In this document: positions 55,544 through 63,468 of the stretch, piece after piece
How positions within the stretch are numbered: the stretch's first letter is position 1
Layout of the letters: every line of letters begins with the position of its first letter
Origin: Oceanobacillus neutriphilus
GTDB taxonomy: Bacteria > Bacillota > Bacilli > Bacillales > Amphibacillaceae
DNA: 64,000 nt
Reading direction: 5' to 3'
Assembly (NCBI RefSeq): GCF_014645515.1
Contig: NZ_BMLW01000001.1
Location: 434,001 to 498,000 of the forward strand
Program-made: the position numbers and the translations under genes
Notes under the pieces: generated by a model
What the model was told of the DNA's origin: nothing
The model's database searches: none
The model's input: only the letters and a program-made list of their open reading frames with translations

Positions 55544-55559
55544 ACCGTTTTAAAACGGT
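55544..55559. repeat. Palindrome at the presumed left end of the TnpB element
   Basis: ACCGTTTTAAAACGGT is a perfect 16 bp palindrome 48 bases before tnpB; elements of this family have such subterminal hairpins. Confidence 0.5.
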
Positions 55560-55705
55560 ATCCTCAAGATATATACGAACGGAATTCGCTGTATTCTTAG
55601 CGCCATATTATTGGAAACCTTATTTTTGGATTAGAAGCTATCTTATCCTTTCGACAGGAGGAGCTTCTTTAAAAGTAATCAAAAACTATATCGAAAACCA
55701 AGACC

Positions 55706-55766
55706 GTGAAGGCTGACCCTCACTAATTGCTTCTCAATTTGAAGGGGACTGCGCCTTCACTTTTTG
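55706..55766 (+). terminator. Terminator-like stem-loop
   Basis: GTGAAGGC and GCCTTCAC enclose a smaller CCCT/AGGG stem and are followed by five T on the plus strand. No plus-strand gene lies next to it now; before insertion of the TnpB element it could have served the APC gene. Confidence 0.55.
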
Positions 55767-55785
55767 TTCAAAAAAAATACATATA

Positions 55786-56349
55786 CTATCCTCTCTCCTC
55801 TCCCTGACTGCATCCAACAAGCAACTCAAGTGCTTTTGGAACAGCTTCAAGATCCCAGACCGGCAAAATCCATGGAGGGGTTACAACCTTTTCATCATAA
55901 TCCTTTCTCACAGAAATTTCCGGATTTTGCAGCCAAATTGCGTGCATGCCAATTCGATTCGCGCCAATGATGTCAGTATCCCATGTATTACCTATCATAA
56001 CAGCTTCATCTGGCCGGATATCTAATTCATCGAGAACATAATGATATACGACACTGTCGGGCTTTTCTGGAACAGACGGATCTAATTCAGACTTCGTAGC
56101 AAAAATATATTCAAATTTATCTAATATATGTAGCCTTTTCAGGAGCTCCCGGACAACATCACTGTCACTTGTTGCTGTATTGCTGAGAATCGCATGCTTT
56201 AATCCCATTTTATTAATTGTCTCCAGCACCTCTAATACATGCTCTCTTAATTCTATTTCCGGATATTCCGTCAGCGGTTTTACATCCATTCTGCTATTGG
56301 GAGGAGTAGTTAATGTTTCTCCCAGATCCCATATTACGTGAGATATCAT
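55786..56349 (-). CDS. HAD-superfamily hydrolase, DLGET variant
   Basis: A 187-residue HAD protein: motif I WDLGETLT has Gly in place of the second Asp, motif II is LSNTATSD, and motif IV is MIGNTWDTDIIGANRIGM. The small cap and length resemble L-2-haloacid-dehalogenase/phosphatase-like members. Loss of the acid/base Asp makes ordinary phosphatase action doubtful. ATG 56349 is 10 bases after AGGAG. Confidence 0.78.
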   Translation of the reverse strand: MISHVIWDLGETLTTPPNSRMDVKPLTEYPEIELREHVLEVLETINKMGLKHAILSNTATSDSDVVRELLKRLHILDKFEYIFATKSELDPSVPEKPDSVVYHYVLDELDIRPDEAVMIGNTWDTDIIGANRIGMHAIWLQNPEISVRKDYDEKVVTPPWILPVWDLEAVPKALELLVGCSQGEERG

Positions 56350-56443
56350 GTTATTCATTCTCCTTTCAGTTATGCTTTATATTTGAAGCTTCTATAAGTT
56401 GGTTTCCTCCTCATTTTCTGATTCTAATTTCTTTCTATATAAC

Positions 56444-56488
56444 AAAAGCATATAGCCCAGATAGAAAACTATCTAGTTATATGCTTTT
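56444..56488. terminator. Terminator behind the SinI-like gene
   Basis: AAAAGCATATA and TATATGCTTTT (56444-56454, 56478-56488) enclose a second stem AGATAG/CTATCT. It ends the riboswitch-sinI transcript and separates it from the HAD gene. Confidence 0.75.
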
Positions 56489-56638
56489 AATTATTTCAAA
56501 AAATTTTATATAAATGATTATTGTTAGTCTATCTATTTAACTCCATACAAAAAGATTGCCAATTCTAAAAAACTTTCCACCTGTTTTAATACTGCTTAAA
56601 TACGGAAATATAACTCAATTGACAGACATTAAGAAACT

Positions 56639-56755
56639 TTAGTTCTCCTTTAAGAACTGCCTGACTTCTTCAATACCAATTCCTATTTTTAATGCTTCCT
56701 TGATAAGCTCAACCCATTCTTTATCCAATTCTTTTCTATCTGCAAGATTATTCAT
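56639..56755 (-). CDS. SinI-like anti-repressor small protein
   Basis: A 38-residue protein whose core ELDKEWVELIKEALKIGIGI closely follows the SinR-binding part of SinI (ELDQEWVELM…). In Bacillus SinI binds SinR and relieves repression of biofilm genes. ATG 56755 has GGGGG 6 bases upstream. The protein is shorter than B. subtilis SinI and lacks its C-terminal tail. No sinR gene adjoins. It is read alone behind a c-di-GMP riboswitch and ends before the terminator at 56444-56488. Confidence 0.85.
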   Translation of the reverse strand: MNNLADRKELDKEWVELIKEALKIGIGIEEVRQFLKEN

Positions 56756-56764
56756 TCAAAACCC

Positions 56765-56788
56765 CCTAAAATATTCTATTATTTTAGG
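56765..56788 (-). promoter_or_regulatory. Expression platform hairpin over the SinI ribosome site
   Basis: CCTAAAATA and TATTTTAGG pair perfectly (9 bp, 6-base loop). The 3' arm includes the first part of the AGGGGG ribosome site and the 5' arm begins with the CC that also closes the riboswitch stem. The two foldings exclude each other, so ligand binding should free the ribosome site. Confidence 0.65.
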
Positions 56789-56855
56789 CAGCACAGCCAT
56801 CATAGCATAACCTTAGACCTGTAACTTTGCGTCCCAATCTTTCGAATGGTTTGCC
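56787..56855 (-). ncRNA. Cyclic di-GMP-I (GEMM) riboswitch
   Basis: The minus strand reads GGCAAACCATTCGAAAGATT, GGGACGCAAAG, GGTCTAAGG and GCTGTGCTGCC in order. These are the conserved parts of the GEMM-I aptamer: the GCAAACC strand, the GAAA tetraloop hairpin, the GGGACGCAAAG joining part with the ligand-stacking A, the tetraloop receptor region CCTAA-like and the closing strand. The order and spacing match the Vc2-type aptamer. It stands 32 bases before the SinI-like ATG and senses cyclic di-GMP. Confidence 0.93.
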
Positions 56856-56908
56856 TTTATCTGAATTTAAATATCTATTAAATAATAACAGATTATTTAA
56901 AAAATATC

Positions 56909-56937
56909 TCTATAATATTTTTTAAATTTTACGACAA
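56909..56937 (-). promoter_or_regulatory. Likely promoter of the riboswitch-SinI transcript
   Basis: TTGTCG (56932-56937) and TATAGA (56909-56914) are 17 bp apart on the minus strand, about 55 bases before the aptamer. The region 56938-57091 has no other visible element. Confidence 0.45.
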
Positions 56938-57091
56938 ATTCTGACAACTATTAAAATAAATTGTAGTCATTGCATGATATTAGTTCTTATCAGAATAAAT
57001 TGCTTCTATAAAATCAGGAACAATTCCTGTTCTATTCTATACGTTCTTTAAAAAATGAACTTGTTCGGTAGACCGAAACCCTTTCTGCGGC

Positions 57092-57130
57092 AAAAAAAGG
57101 TTTTCCCCGATAAACTGTCAGGAAAAACCT
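57092..57130 (-). terminator. Terminator behind the GntR/LacI-type gene
   Basis: Minus-strand AGGTTTTTCC pairs with GGGAAAACCT, with minor slippage, and is followed by seven T. Confidence 0.8.
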
Positions 57131-57164
57131 CAGCCTGTTCAAAATACTCTCTCCGCAAATAAAA

Positions 57165-58289
57165 TTAAGTAGTCTCTCCTATAATAAAATCAAAGTCTAC
57201 TTCCACATGTTTCGGGTCATATTCCCCGTTGACCTGTTTCATTAATAAGTGAACGGCCTCTTCTCCCATTTTATCTTCCCTTTGTGAAATATGTGTAAAA
57301 AGAGGGTTGCCATTCGTTGTGGATACTGAATCAAAGCATACAATTGCATATTCCTCTGGAATCTTCTTTCCCAATGATTCAAGAACGGAATAAACCATAT
57401 TGGCAATCGTGTAATCTGTACAAAAAATTGCCGTTATTTCAGGGTTTTTCTTAAGAAATTCCTCTATTTTTCTCCTGTCATTCTCTGCTATTTCCTTCAC
57501 ATTATCGGAGGAAAAGTTTTTGGGAATGGAGCTTTGGATATCTAATAAAAAGTAGTTATTGTTTACAGGGAGATTTTGATCAGAGAAAGCTATATGAAAG
57601 CCAATTTCGCGTTCCTCTATCGACGAAGCACCTTCTTTTGGGGGAGAAATGAATGCCAGTTCTCTGTGCCCTTTTTCAAGAAGGTATTTAATAGCCATTA
57701 TGGTAGCTTTCTGATTATTAATATGCACAGAGCTTGCCGGGATACCTTTAATATAACGATCTAACAAAACAAGTGGATATTTGTCCACTACTAAGCGCAA
57801 TAAATCATGATTGTAATGCGTTCCATGAGCAGGGATAATGATTAGCCCGTCCAGTCCTTTATCTACTAAAGAATTGATCGCTTTTTTTTCTTCCTCTGCA
57901 TAACCAAGCGTACGTTTTATCACCAGATGATAATTATATTCACTGCATTTTTCCTCTATCATTTTGACTTGCTTCAGTCCGAAAACATCTGAAAAATCAG
58001 GAATGATTAAACCCACCAAGCCGCTTAAATGTGGCAGTGCTTTTACCGAAGCTTCTTTTTTCGATTCTTGATTTTTTATATGTCCTGAAGAAACAAAAGA
58101 TCCCTTCCCTTGAAATCTTTCAATAATCTTTTCCTGAGCAAGTAAATCAAGTGCTTTTTTGGTTGTAATTCTACTGACTTTATACTTTTCTGACATTGCT
58201 TTTTCGGTTGGTAATTTATCACCAATTTTCAAATTACCAGACCGTATTTCTTCTATGACATCCAAATATATTTTCCTGTATAAATTCAC
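57165..58289 (-). CDS. GntR-HTH/LacI-sensor regulator (AraR type)
   Basis: A 374-residue chimera: an N-terminal GntR winged HTH (residues about 1-70, LPTEKAMSEKYKVSRITTKKALDLL) and a C-terminal LacI-type periplasmic-binding sensor (about 90-374, LVGLIIPDFSDVFG, GLDGLIIIPAHG, ITAIFCTDYTIANMV). The layout is that of the arabinose repressor AraR. GTG 58289 follows AAAGGTG by 6 bases. A palindrome in front probably mediates autoregulation. No sugar operon adjoins, so the regulon is unknown. Confidence 0.88.
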   Translation of the reverse strand: MNLYRKIYLDVIEEIRSGNLKIGDKLPTEKAMSEKYKVSRITTKKALDLLAQEKIIERFQGKGSFVSSGHIKNQESKKEASVKALPHLSGLVGLIIPDFSDVFGLKQVKMIEEKCSEYNYHLVIKRTLGYAEEEKKAINSLVDKGLDGLIIIPAHGTHYNHDLLRLVVDKYPLVLLDRYIKGIPASSVHINNQKATIMAIKYLLEKGHRELAFISPPKEGASSIEEREIGFHIAFSDQNLPVNNNYFLLDIQSSIPKNFSSDNVKEIAENDRRKIEEFLKKNPEITAIFCTDYTIANMVYSVLESLGKKIPEEYAIVCFDSVSTTNGNPLFTHISQREDKMGEEAVHLLMKQVNGEYDPKHVEVDFDFIIGETT

Positions 58290-58309
58290 TGTTATCACCT
58301 TTATCAATC

Positions 58310-58334
58310 AGTACATTGATTGTATCAATGTACT
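58310..58334. promoter_or_regulatory. Operator palindrome of the AraR-type regulator
   Basis: AGTACATTGAT-TGT-ATCAATGTACT is a perfect 11 bp inverted repeat, 20 bases before the regulator start. Its size suits a dimeric GntR-type repressor. Confidence 0.7.
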
Positions 58335-58407
58335 ATTTCATTTTCCATATCTGTGCTTCTCATCACATTAATATTATATAAATACCCCCTTCTCCCTAAA
58401 AGTGCGT

Positions 58408-58600
58408 GTTCAAAAAGTCCGATAAATAGGACCAAGAAAAGGCGACTAACTTTTTCCGAATGGACTTTCACAGGATGTGATGACTTCTATGTTGTTCACA
58501 AATGTTTTCGGTGGGACGAGTAATCGCAGTCCCAGGACGTGGACGTTCTTAGTAGAAGATCCTCTAGTTCACCGTATCATCTTTATTGGGCTTTTTGAAC
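58408..58600. repeat. MITE-like element with 19 bp inverted ends
   Basis: The ends GTTCAAAAAGTCCGATAAA and TTTATTGGGCTTTTTGAAC are complementary at 17 of 19 positions. The 193-base interior carries no real gene, though a 64-codon frame crosses it. I recall very similar repeats in Oceanobacillus-type genomes. It lies between the AraR-type gene and the peptide transporter operon. The rest of 58335-58801 shows nothing else. Confidence 0.65.
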
Positions 58601-58801
58601 ATCCTCCAAAAGACCAAGAGTTCTATGTATGCAAAAACACCCCATTCTATTTACATGATGTAAATGAATGAAGAAATAGTACTTGTGACCATTATACGAC
58701 AAACATACCTTTCTAGCATCAAAAAATCAAGTCCAGAACGTAACATTTACTAATGAGCCATAAAACAAATAAGTTACAGTGATGAAGTATCCAGAAATAG
58801 A

Positions 58802-58836
58802 TAATCCTATATCATTCAGCAAATGATATAGGATTA
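58802..58836. terminator. Terminator behind the peptide transporter operon
   Basis: TAATCCTATATCATT and its complement form a perfect 15 bp stem with a 5-base loop, 28 bases behind the binding-protein gene. Confidence 0.75.
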
Positions 58837-58863
58837 CAAAGCATCTGTTTTTACTGCGGGACT

Positions 58864-60636
58864 TTATTCTGCTGTTTCTTCCGTTACGCCGACTTCTTCC
58901 CAAGTTCCGAAGATGGTGGTATCAAAAGAATAGTCTTTCACCCGGTTGTTTACCCCTAACAATTTATAGCTGTACAAAATAGGGATTACAGGGGATTCTT
59001 CATACATATAAGCCTGCCATTCATTATATATTTCTTTACGTCTTTCTGTATCAAATGCTTCCTCGGATAATGCAGCCTCTAATAATTCATCGTTTTTCTC
59101 ACTGACAAACCTCGAATTATTATAAGGCATCTTTCGCCCGTAAATGCCTGAAGGATCGACATCTGTCCCTACTCCCCAGCCGGAAATAAACACATCCACT
59201 TTTTGCTCATCATCATCCACCATCTTATTAAAAGAATTGAATTCATGAAGACGCCCATCAACCAGCTCCACATTCAGGCCAATGTCATTCCAGGATTGGA
59301 TGAAATACTTAGCCATTGGTTCAGAAGTATCACTTCCGGATCTTGCCAAGAAATTAATGATAAATTCTTCTCCGTCTGGATCCTCTCTATACCCATCACC
59401 ATCTACATCTACATAACCAGCTTCATCCAGCAGCTCCTCTGCTTTTTCTACGTTATATGGAAATCCTTCTATTGTTTCATCATGATACCCTTCAAAGAAA
59501 GGAACAATTAGTGTCGTAGCCGGAAAACTTAAGCCGTGATAGAAATTCTCCGCAATTTGTTCCATATCTAACGCATATCCCATCGCTTTTCTTAAATCCT
59601 TATTTTGAAGTTTTGGACGATCCATCACATTCTCTTTCTTTTCTGTATCATAATGTCCTAATTTAAACGAGAGATACGTATAGGAATTATTGATGCCGCC
59701 AATAATTTGATAGTTTTCTCCATCTGCCGCATTCGGATATTGATCTGTCGGGAACGTTTCAGCAATATCTACTTCTCCGCTTTCCAATGACTGCAGTACA
59801 GTGTTTGGATTCACTATCTTTAACGTAATAGAAGCAAGCTTCGGTTTTCCTTTCCAATAATCATCATTACGACTATATTGTACAGACTCTCCAGCCACAA
59901 TTCTATCCACTTTAAAAGGTCCAAATCCAATAGGATTTTCCCTTACCTCTTTGGAAGAAGGGATATCAGGAACTGAGATATCACCTAAATAATGCTTTGG
60001 CAGCGGCGTAGACCATATCCCATTCAATATGGCAGGAGATGCTTCAGTATATGTTATTGACAATGTTTTCTCATCAATTATTTCAATCCCGGAGATGTCA
60101 TCTGCTTCCCCGCTATTATACGCATCCATTCCCTCTACCATTTGTATTAATGATCCATAATGCGAGCCTATATAATCCGGACTTCCTATTACTTCATAAG
60201 CAAATTGAAGATCTTCCGCTTTCACAGGCTCCCCATCATGCCAGTTCACATTATCTTTAATCTGAATAGTGATTGTTTTGTTGTCATCTGACATTTCAAA
60301 AGTAGCTGCTCCGTCATTTGTAATCTCAAAATCTTTGTTTACCGCCAGCAATGCTTCATCAAAAAATTGAACCACTTGGCCATCTGGTGCCGCAGCAAGA
60401 AATGCACTATTAAGAATTCCTTCGAATGGAGAATCAGACACTAAACCATAGGTTAAACTTCCATCCTCGATAATTTCACCGTCATTTTGAACCTCTTCAT
60501 TAAGATTGATTTCTTCTGTTTGGCCCTCTGCTCCACTCCCCTCACTGCCGCTTTCACCCTCACCGTTGCATCCTGCTAAAATAATACTGAACAATATCCC
60601 TGACACAACAATCCACAAAGCACTTTTCCTTCTCAT
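58864..60636 (-). CDS. Oligopeptide ABC transporter substrate-binding lipoprotein
   Basis: A 590-residue lipoprotein: signal ILFSIILAGCNGEG with the lipidated Cys near residue 23, an acidic Gly/Ser-rich linker, and the family 5 extracellular binding domain (DNVNWHDGEPVKAEDLQFAYE, about 130-150). It collects oligopeptides or nickel-like ligands for the permease encoded in front. Within the operon it is the last gene. AGGAGGAGAG lies before the ATG. Confidence 0.92.
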   Translation of the reverse strand: MRRKSALWIVVSGILFSIILAGCNGEGESGSEGSGAEGQTEEINLNEEVQNDGEIIEDGSLTYGLVSDSPFEGILNSAFLAAAPDGQVVQFFDEALLAVNKDFEITNDGAATFEMSDDNKTITIQIKDNVNWHDGEPVKAEDLQFAYEVIGSPDYIGSHYGSLIQMVEGMDAYNSGEADDISGIEIIDEKTLSITYTEASPAILNGIWSTPLPKHYLGDISVPDIPSSKEVRENPIGFGPFKVDRIVAGESVQYSRNDDYWKGKPKLASITLKIVNPNTVLQSLESGEVDIAETFPTDQYPNAADGENYQIIGGINNSYTYLSFKLGHYDTEKKENVMDRPKLQNKDLRKAMGYALDMEQIAENFYHGLSFPATTLIVPFFEGYHDETIEGFPYNVEKAEELLDEAGYVDVDGDGYREDPDGEEFIINFLARSGSDTSEPMAKYFIQSWNDIGLNVELVDGRLHEFNSFNKMVDDDEQKVDVFISGWGVGTDVDPSGIYGRKMPYNNSRFVSEKNDELLEAALSEEAFDTERRKEIYNEWQAYMYEESPVIPILYSYKLLGVNNRVKDYSFDTTIFGTWEEVGVTEETAE

Positions 60637-60649
60637 ACTGTCTCTCCTC

Positions 60650-61549
60650 CTATCCTAATCTTTGTCTTGCATCCCCAGACCTTTTTAGTGCTTGTCCAAT
60701 GAAGTTTATACTCAACATCATTATTAAAATTAATAATGATGGAGGTAACCAAATCCACCACATTCCCTGTAATACTTCAGGATTAGTCGAATATCCAATT
60801 AACGTCCCCAGGCTCGGCGTACTTTCCGGCAAACCAAATCCCAAGAAACTCAATCCCGACTCTATTCCAATATTTCCTGCAAAGCTTAGCGTCAAGTTAA
60901 CAATGATAATGGAAGTTAAATTAGGCAGGATTTCTCTATACATAATTCTTATATTGGAAGCTCCCAGCATTTTAGATGCACTTACATAATCCAGCTCTTT
61001 TTCTGCCAGTGTTTTGGCTCTGATTAAACGGGCATTGCTGACCCATAGAAATGCACTCATAATCATAATAAAGGTGACAATATTGAACTTTGGAATCAAT
61101 GTGATAAACACAATAACCAACATAAGAAACGGCAAAATCATTATAAAATCAATGATGCGCATGATAATATTATCTACAATCCCGCCGAAGTAGCCGGAAA
61201 TCAAACCAATTGCAAATCCAAAAACACCTGTAATCACGGTAATAACAAACCCGATGATAATGGAATTCTTTGCTCCAATAATAAGCTGCCCCAGAATATC
61301 TCTTCCTCCGTAATCCGTTCCTAACAAATGCTCTGAAGTCGGAGGAGAATAAATCGAAAATAAATCTACCCGCACGACCTCTTCCTGATCTAAAATCAAC
61401 GCTCCAGCAAATACTGAGATAAAAATGATCAGCAGAATAATAACGGAAGCAATGGCTAATTTATCTTTCTTAAATTCATTAAACATAATCTTTAGGCCCG
61501 TTAATTTATTTGATGGAATTTCAGCGCTTGTACTGCTTTCAACACTCAC
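60650..61549 (-). CDS. Oligopeptide ABC transporter permease, OppC/AppC type
   Basis: A 299-residue membrane protein with six spans, an N-terminal OppC_N segment and the contact loop DYVSASKMLGASNIRIMYREILPN. The GTG start has GGAGGG 6 bases upstream. It pairs with the OppB-type permease encoded before it. Confidence 0.92.
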   Translation of the reverse strand: MSVESSTSAEIPSNKLTGLKIMFNEFKKDKLAIASVIILLIIFISVFAGALILDQEEVVRVDLFSIYSPPTSEHLLGTDYGGRDILGQLIIGAKNSIIIGFVITVITGVFGFAIGLISGYFGGIVDNIIMRIIDFIMILPFLMLVIVFITLIPKFNIVTFIMIMSAFLWVSNARLIRAKTLAEKELDYVSASKMLGASNIRIMYREILPNLTSIIIVNLTLSFAGNIGIESGLSFLGFGLPESTPSLGTLIGYSTNPEVLQGMWWIWLPPSLLILIMMLSINFIGQALKRSGDARQRLG

Positions 61550-61563
61550 TCTATCCCTCCTCT

Positions 61564-62529
61564 CTATTCCACCCGGATTCTCGGATCAACCAAACTCAAT
61601 ATAATATCCGATAACAGTGTACCGATCAGCGTCGCTACCCCTGTTACCATTACCAGTGCAGTTACTACACTGAAGTCTCTTTGCGATATAGATTGCAGAA
61701 ACAACTGTCCAATTCCCGGATAGCTGAATATACTCTCTAAAAAAATAGAACCAGTAATTAATCCTGTAATTTCATATCCTAAAAATGCCGCGATAGGTAA
61801 AAAAGAATTACGAAGAATGTGATGCGAATATATCTTTGCTTCTGGAACGCCTTTGGATTTCGCTGTTTTGATAAAATCCTTCATCTTCGTATCTATAATC
61901 TCGTTTCGTAAATACTGAATCGTTCCAACAGTCGCTAATAAAGCACCGGATAAAGCAGGTAAAAGTAAATGATAAATCTTATCCATATAGTAGCTGAATG
62001 TTCCAGGCTCCAAATTAATATCGGCGCTGCCCCCAGTAGGGAACCATTGTAATTGAAACCCGAATACAAATAACATTAATAATGCAAATATAAATAAAGG
62101 AGTCGCATAGGTGATATAGTTGTAGCCGACAATCAGCTTATCTATCAAAGAATCATGAAACCTTCCTGCCGTAATACCAAGAGGAATAGCGATAAGATAT
62201 GTTAAGAATAAAATCGCGGCTGACAAATAAACCGTGTTCCAAAGCCTCGCTTCTAATAATTCCAAAACGGGCCGCTGATGAATATAGGACGTACCTAAAT
62301 CACCTTGAGACAGCCCTTTGATCCAGTTTAGATATTGAACATGGACTGGATCATTAATTCCGAGAGTTGTTCTCATATCTTCAATCGTTGATGAATCGAC
62401 ACCCGGTGTTTCCACCAAACCGGATAAAGCATCTCCAGGCATCACCTTTGCCAGAATAAATACCAGGATACTTAAAACAACTAACTGGGGTATCATAATT
62501 AATATCCTGCGAACAACAAATTTCCACAT
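61564..62529 (-). CDS. Oligopeptide ABC transporter permease, OppB/AppB type
   Basis: The 321-residue permease has six spans, the N-terminal MWKFVVRRILIMIPQLVVLS, the loop DFIKTAKSKGVPEAKIYSHH and the end motif DPRIRVE. ATG 62529 is used because AAGGGGG lies 7 bases upstream; the TTG at 62535 is too near. It forms the channel with the OppC-type protein. Confidence 0.92.
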   Translation of the reverse strand: MWKFVVRRILIMIPQLVVLSILVFILAKVMPGDALSGLVETPGVDSSTIEDMRTTLGINDPVHVQYLNWIKGLSQGDLGTSYIHQRPVLELLEARLWNTVYLSAAILFLTYLIAIPLGITAGRFHDSLIDKLIVGYNYITYATPLFIFALLMLFVFGFQLQWFPTGGSADINLEPGTFSYYMDKIYHLLLPALSGALLATVGTIQYLRNEIIDTKMKDFIKTAKSKGVPEAKIYSHHILRNSFLPIAAFLGYEITGLITGSIFLESIFSYPGIGQLFLQSISQRDFSVVTALVMVTGVATLIGTLLSDIILSLVDPRIRVE

Positions 62530-62541
62530 TTTCAAGCCCCC

Positions 62542-63468
62542 TTAGCGTAATGCAGCAAAATGGGTATCTGATACAGGCTTTAAATCCATTACGCTTCCAT
62601 CTTCATTAAAATATTTATCATTTTCCTTTTGATATTCTTCTTCAATATTTTTTCGAAGCAATTCACTATTCTGATGCTGATCTGTATCTAATTCAGGTAT
62701 AGAAGCAATTAAGCGTCTGGTATAAATATGCTGCGGGTTTTCATAGATATCTTCCCTTGTACCTTCTTCTACAAATTTTCCTTTGTACATAATGCCGATT
62801 CGATTACACATATGCCGGACTATCCCTAAATCATGGCTGATAAAAAGATAAGTAAGGCCAAATTCTTCCTGGATGTCTTGCATAAAGTTAAGTACTTGTG
62901 CCTGTACGGAAGCATCCAATGCAGAGACCGGCTCGTCAGCGATGATTATTTTAGGCTTTAATGTTAATGCCCTGGCAATACCTACCCGCTGCCGCTGTCC
63001 TCCTGAAAACTGATGAGGATATTTAAATAAGGAATCCCTGCTCATTCCTACTTTCTGCATAAAGTATTCCACTTGCTCCCTCTCTTCTGATTTCGACAGG
63101 TTCTCAAAGTTCCGCAGAGGCTCAGCGACGATATCATAGACTGTCTTTTTCGGGTTTAAAGAAGAATAAGGATCTTGAAATACCATTTGTATCTCTCTTC
63201 TGCTTTCATGAATTTGTTTGCGGTTACATTTTGTCAGATCCAAATTATTAAATATAACCTCGCCGGAGGTAGCTTTTGTCAGCCCGACGACAGTTCTGCC
63301 GGTTGTTGTTTTTCCGCATCCTGATTCACCTACTAACGCATATGTCTCGCCCCGTTTCAATTCAAAATTGATATTATCCACTGCTTTAACATGATTGACG
63401 ACTCTGCGGAAAATGCCTCCACGGATAGGATAGTATACCTTTAAATTATTGACCTTGAAAAACGTCAT
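62542..63468 (-). CDS. Oligopeptide ABC transporter ATPase, OppF type
   Basis: A 308-residue ATPase with Walker A GESGCGKTT, signature FSGGQRQRVGIARAL, Walker B IIADEPVSALDASVQ and the C-terminal oligo_HPY extension. ATG 63468 follows GGAGGAG; the frame from 63552 is overlap with the preceding gene, which it meets by 23 bases. Confidence 0.92.
   Translation of the reverse strand: MTFFKVNNLKVYYPIRGGIFRRVVNHVKAVDNINFELKRGETYALVGESGCGKTTTGRTVVGLTKATSGEVIFNNLDLTKCNRKQIHESRREIQMVFQDPYSSLNPKKTVYDIVAEPLRNFENLSKSEEREQVEYFMQKVGMSRDSLFKYPHQFSGGQRQRVGIARALTLKPKIIIADEPVSALDASVQAQVLNFMQDIQEEFGLTYLFISHDLGIVRHMCNRIGIMYKGKFVEEGTREDIYENPQHIYTRRLIASIPELDTDQHQNSELLRKNIEEEYQKENDKYFNEDGSVMDLKPVSDTHFAALR

Larger units (their letters stand above)
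54066..55565 (-). mobile_element. IS200/IS605-type element with TnpB only (approximate ends)
   Basis: A single tnpB gene is flanked on its 3' side by a structured right end (54066-54104) and on its 5' side by a 16 bp palindrome (55544-55559) fitting a subterminal left-end hairpin. There is no tnpA, so movement would need a transposase from elsewhere. The ends are estimates; the element lies between the APC gene and a HAD gene. Confidence 0.6.

Noticed and set aside
55706..55766. Structured regulatory RNA
   Set aside because: The fold is better explained as a simple intrinsic terminator, with no conserved riboswitch parts.
58477..58671. 64-codon plus-strand ORF
   Set aside because: It crosses the end of the MITE-like repeat and has no ribosome site.
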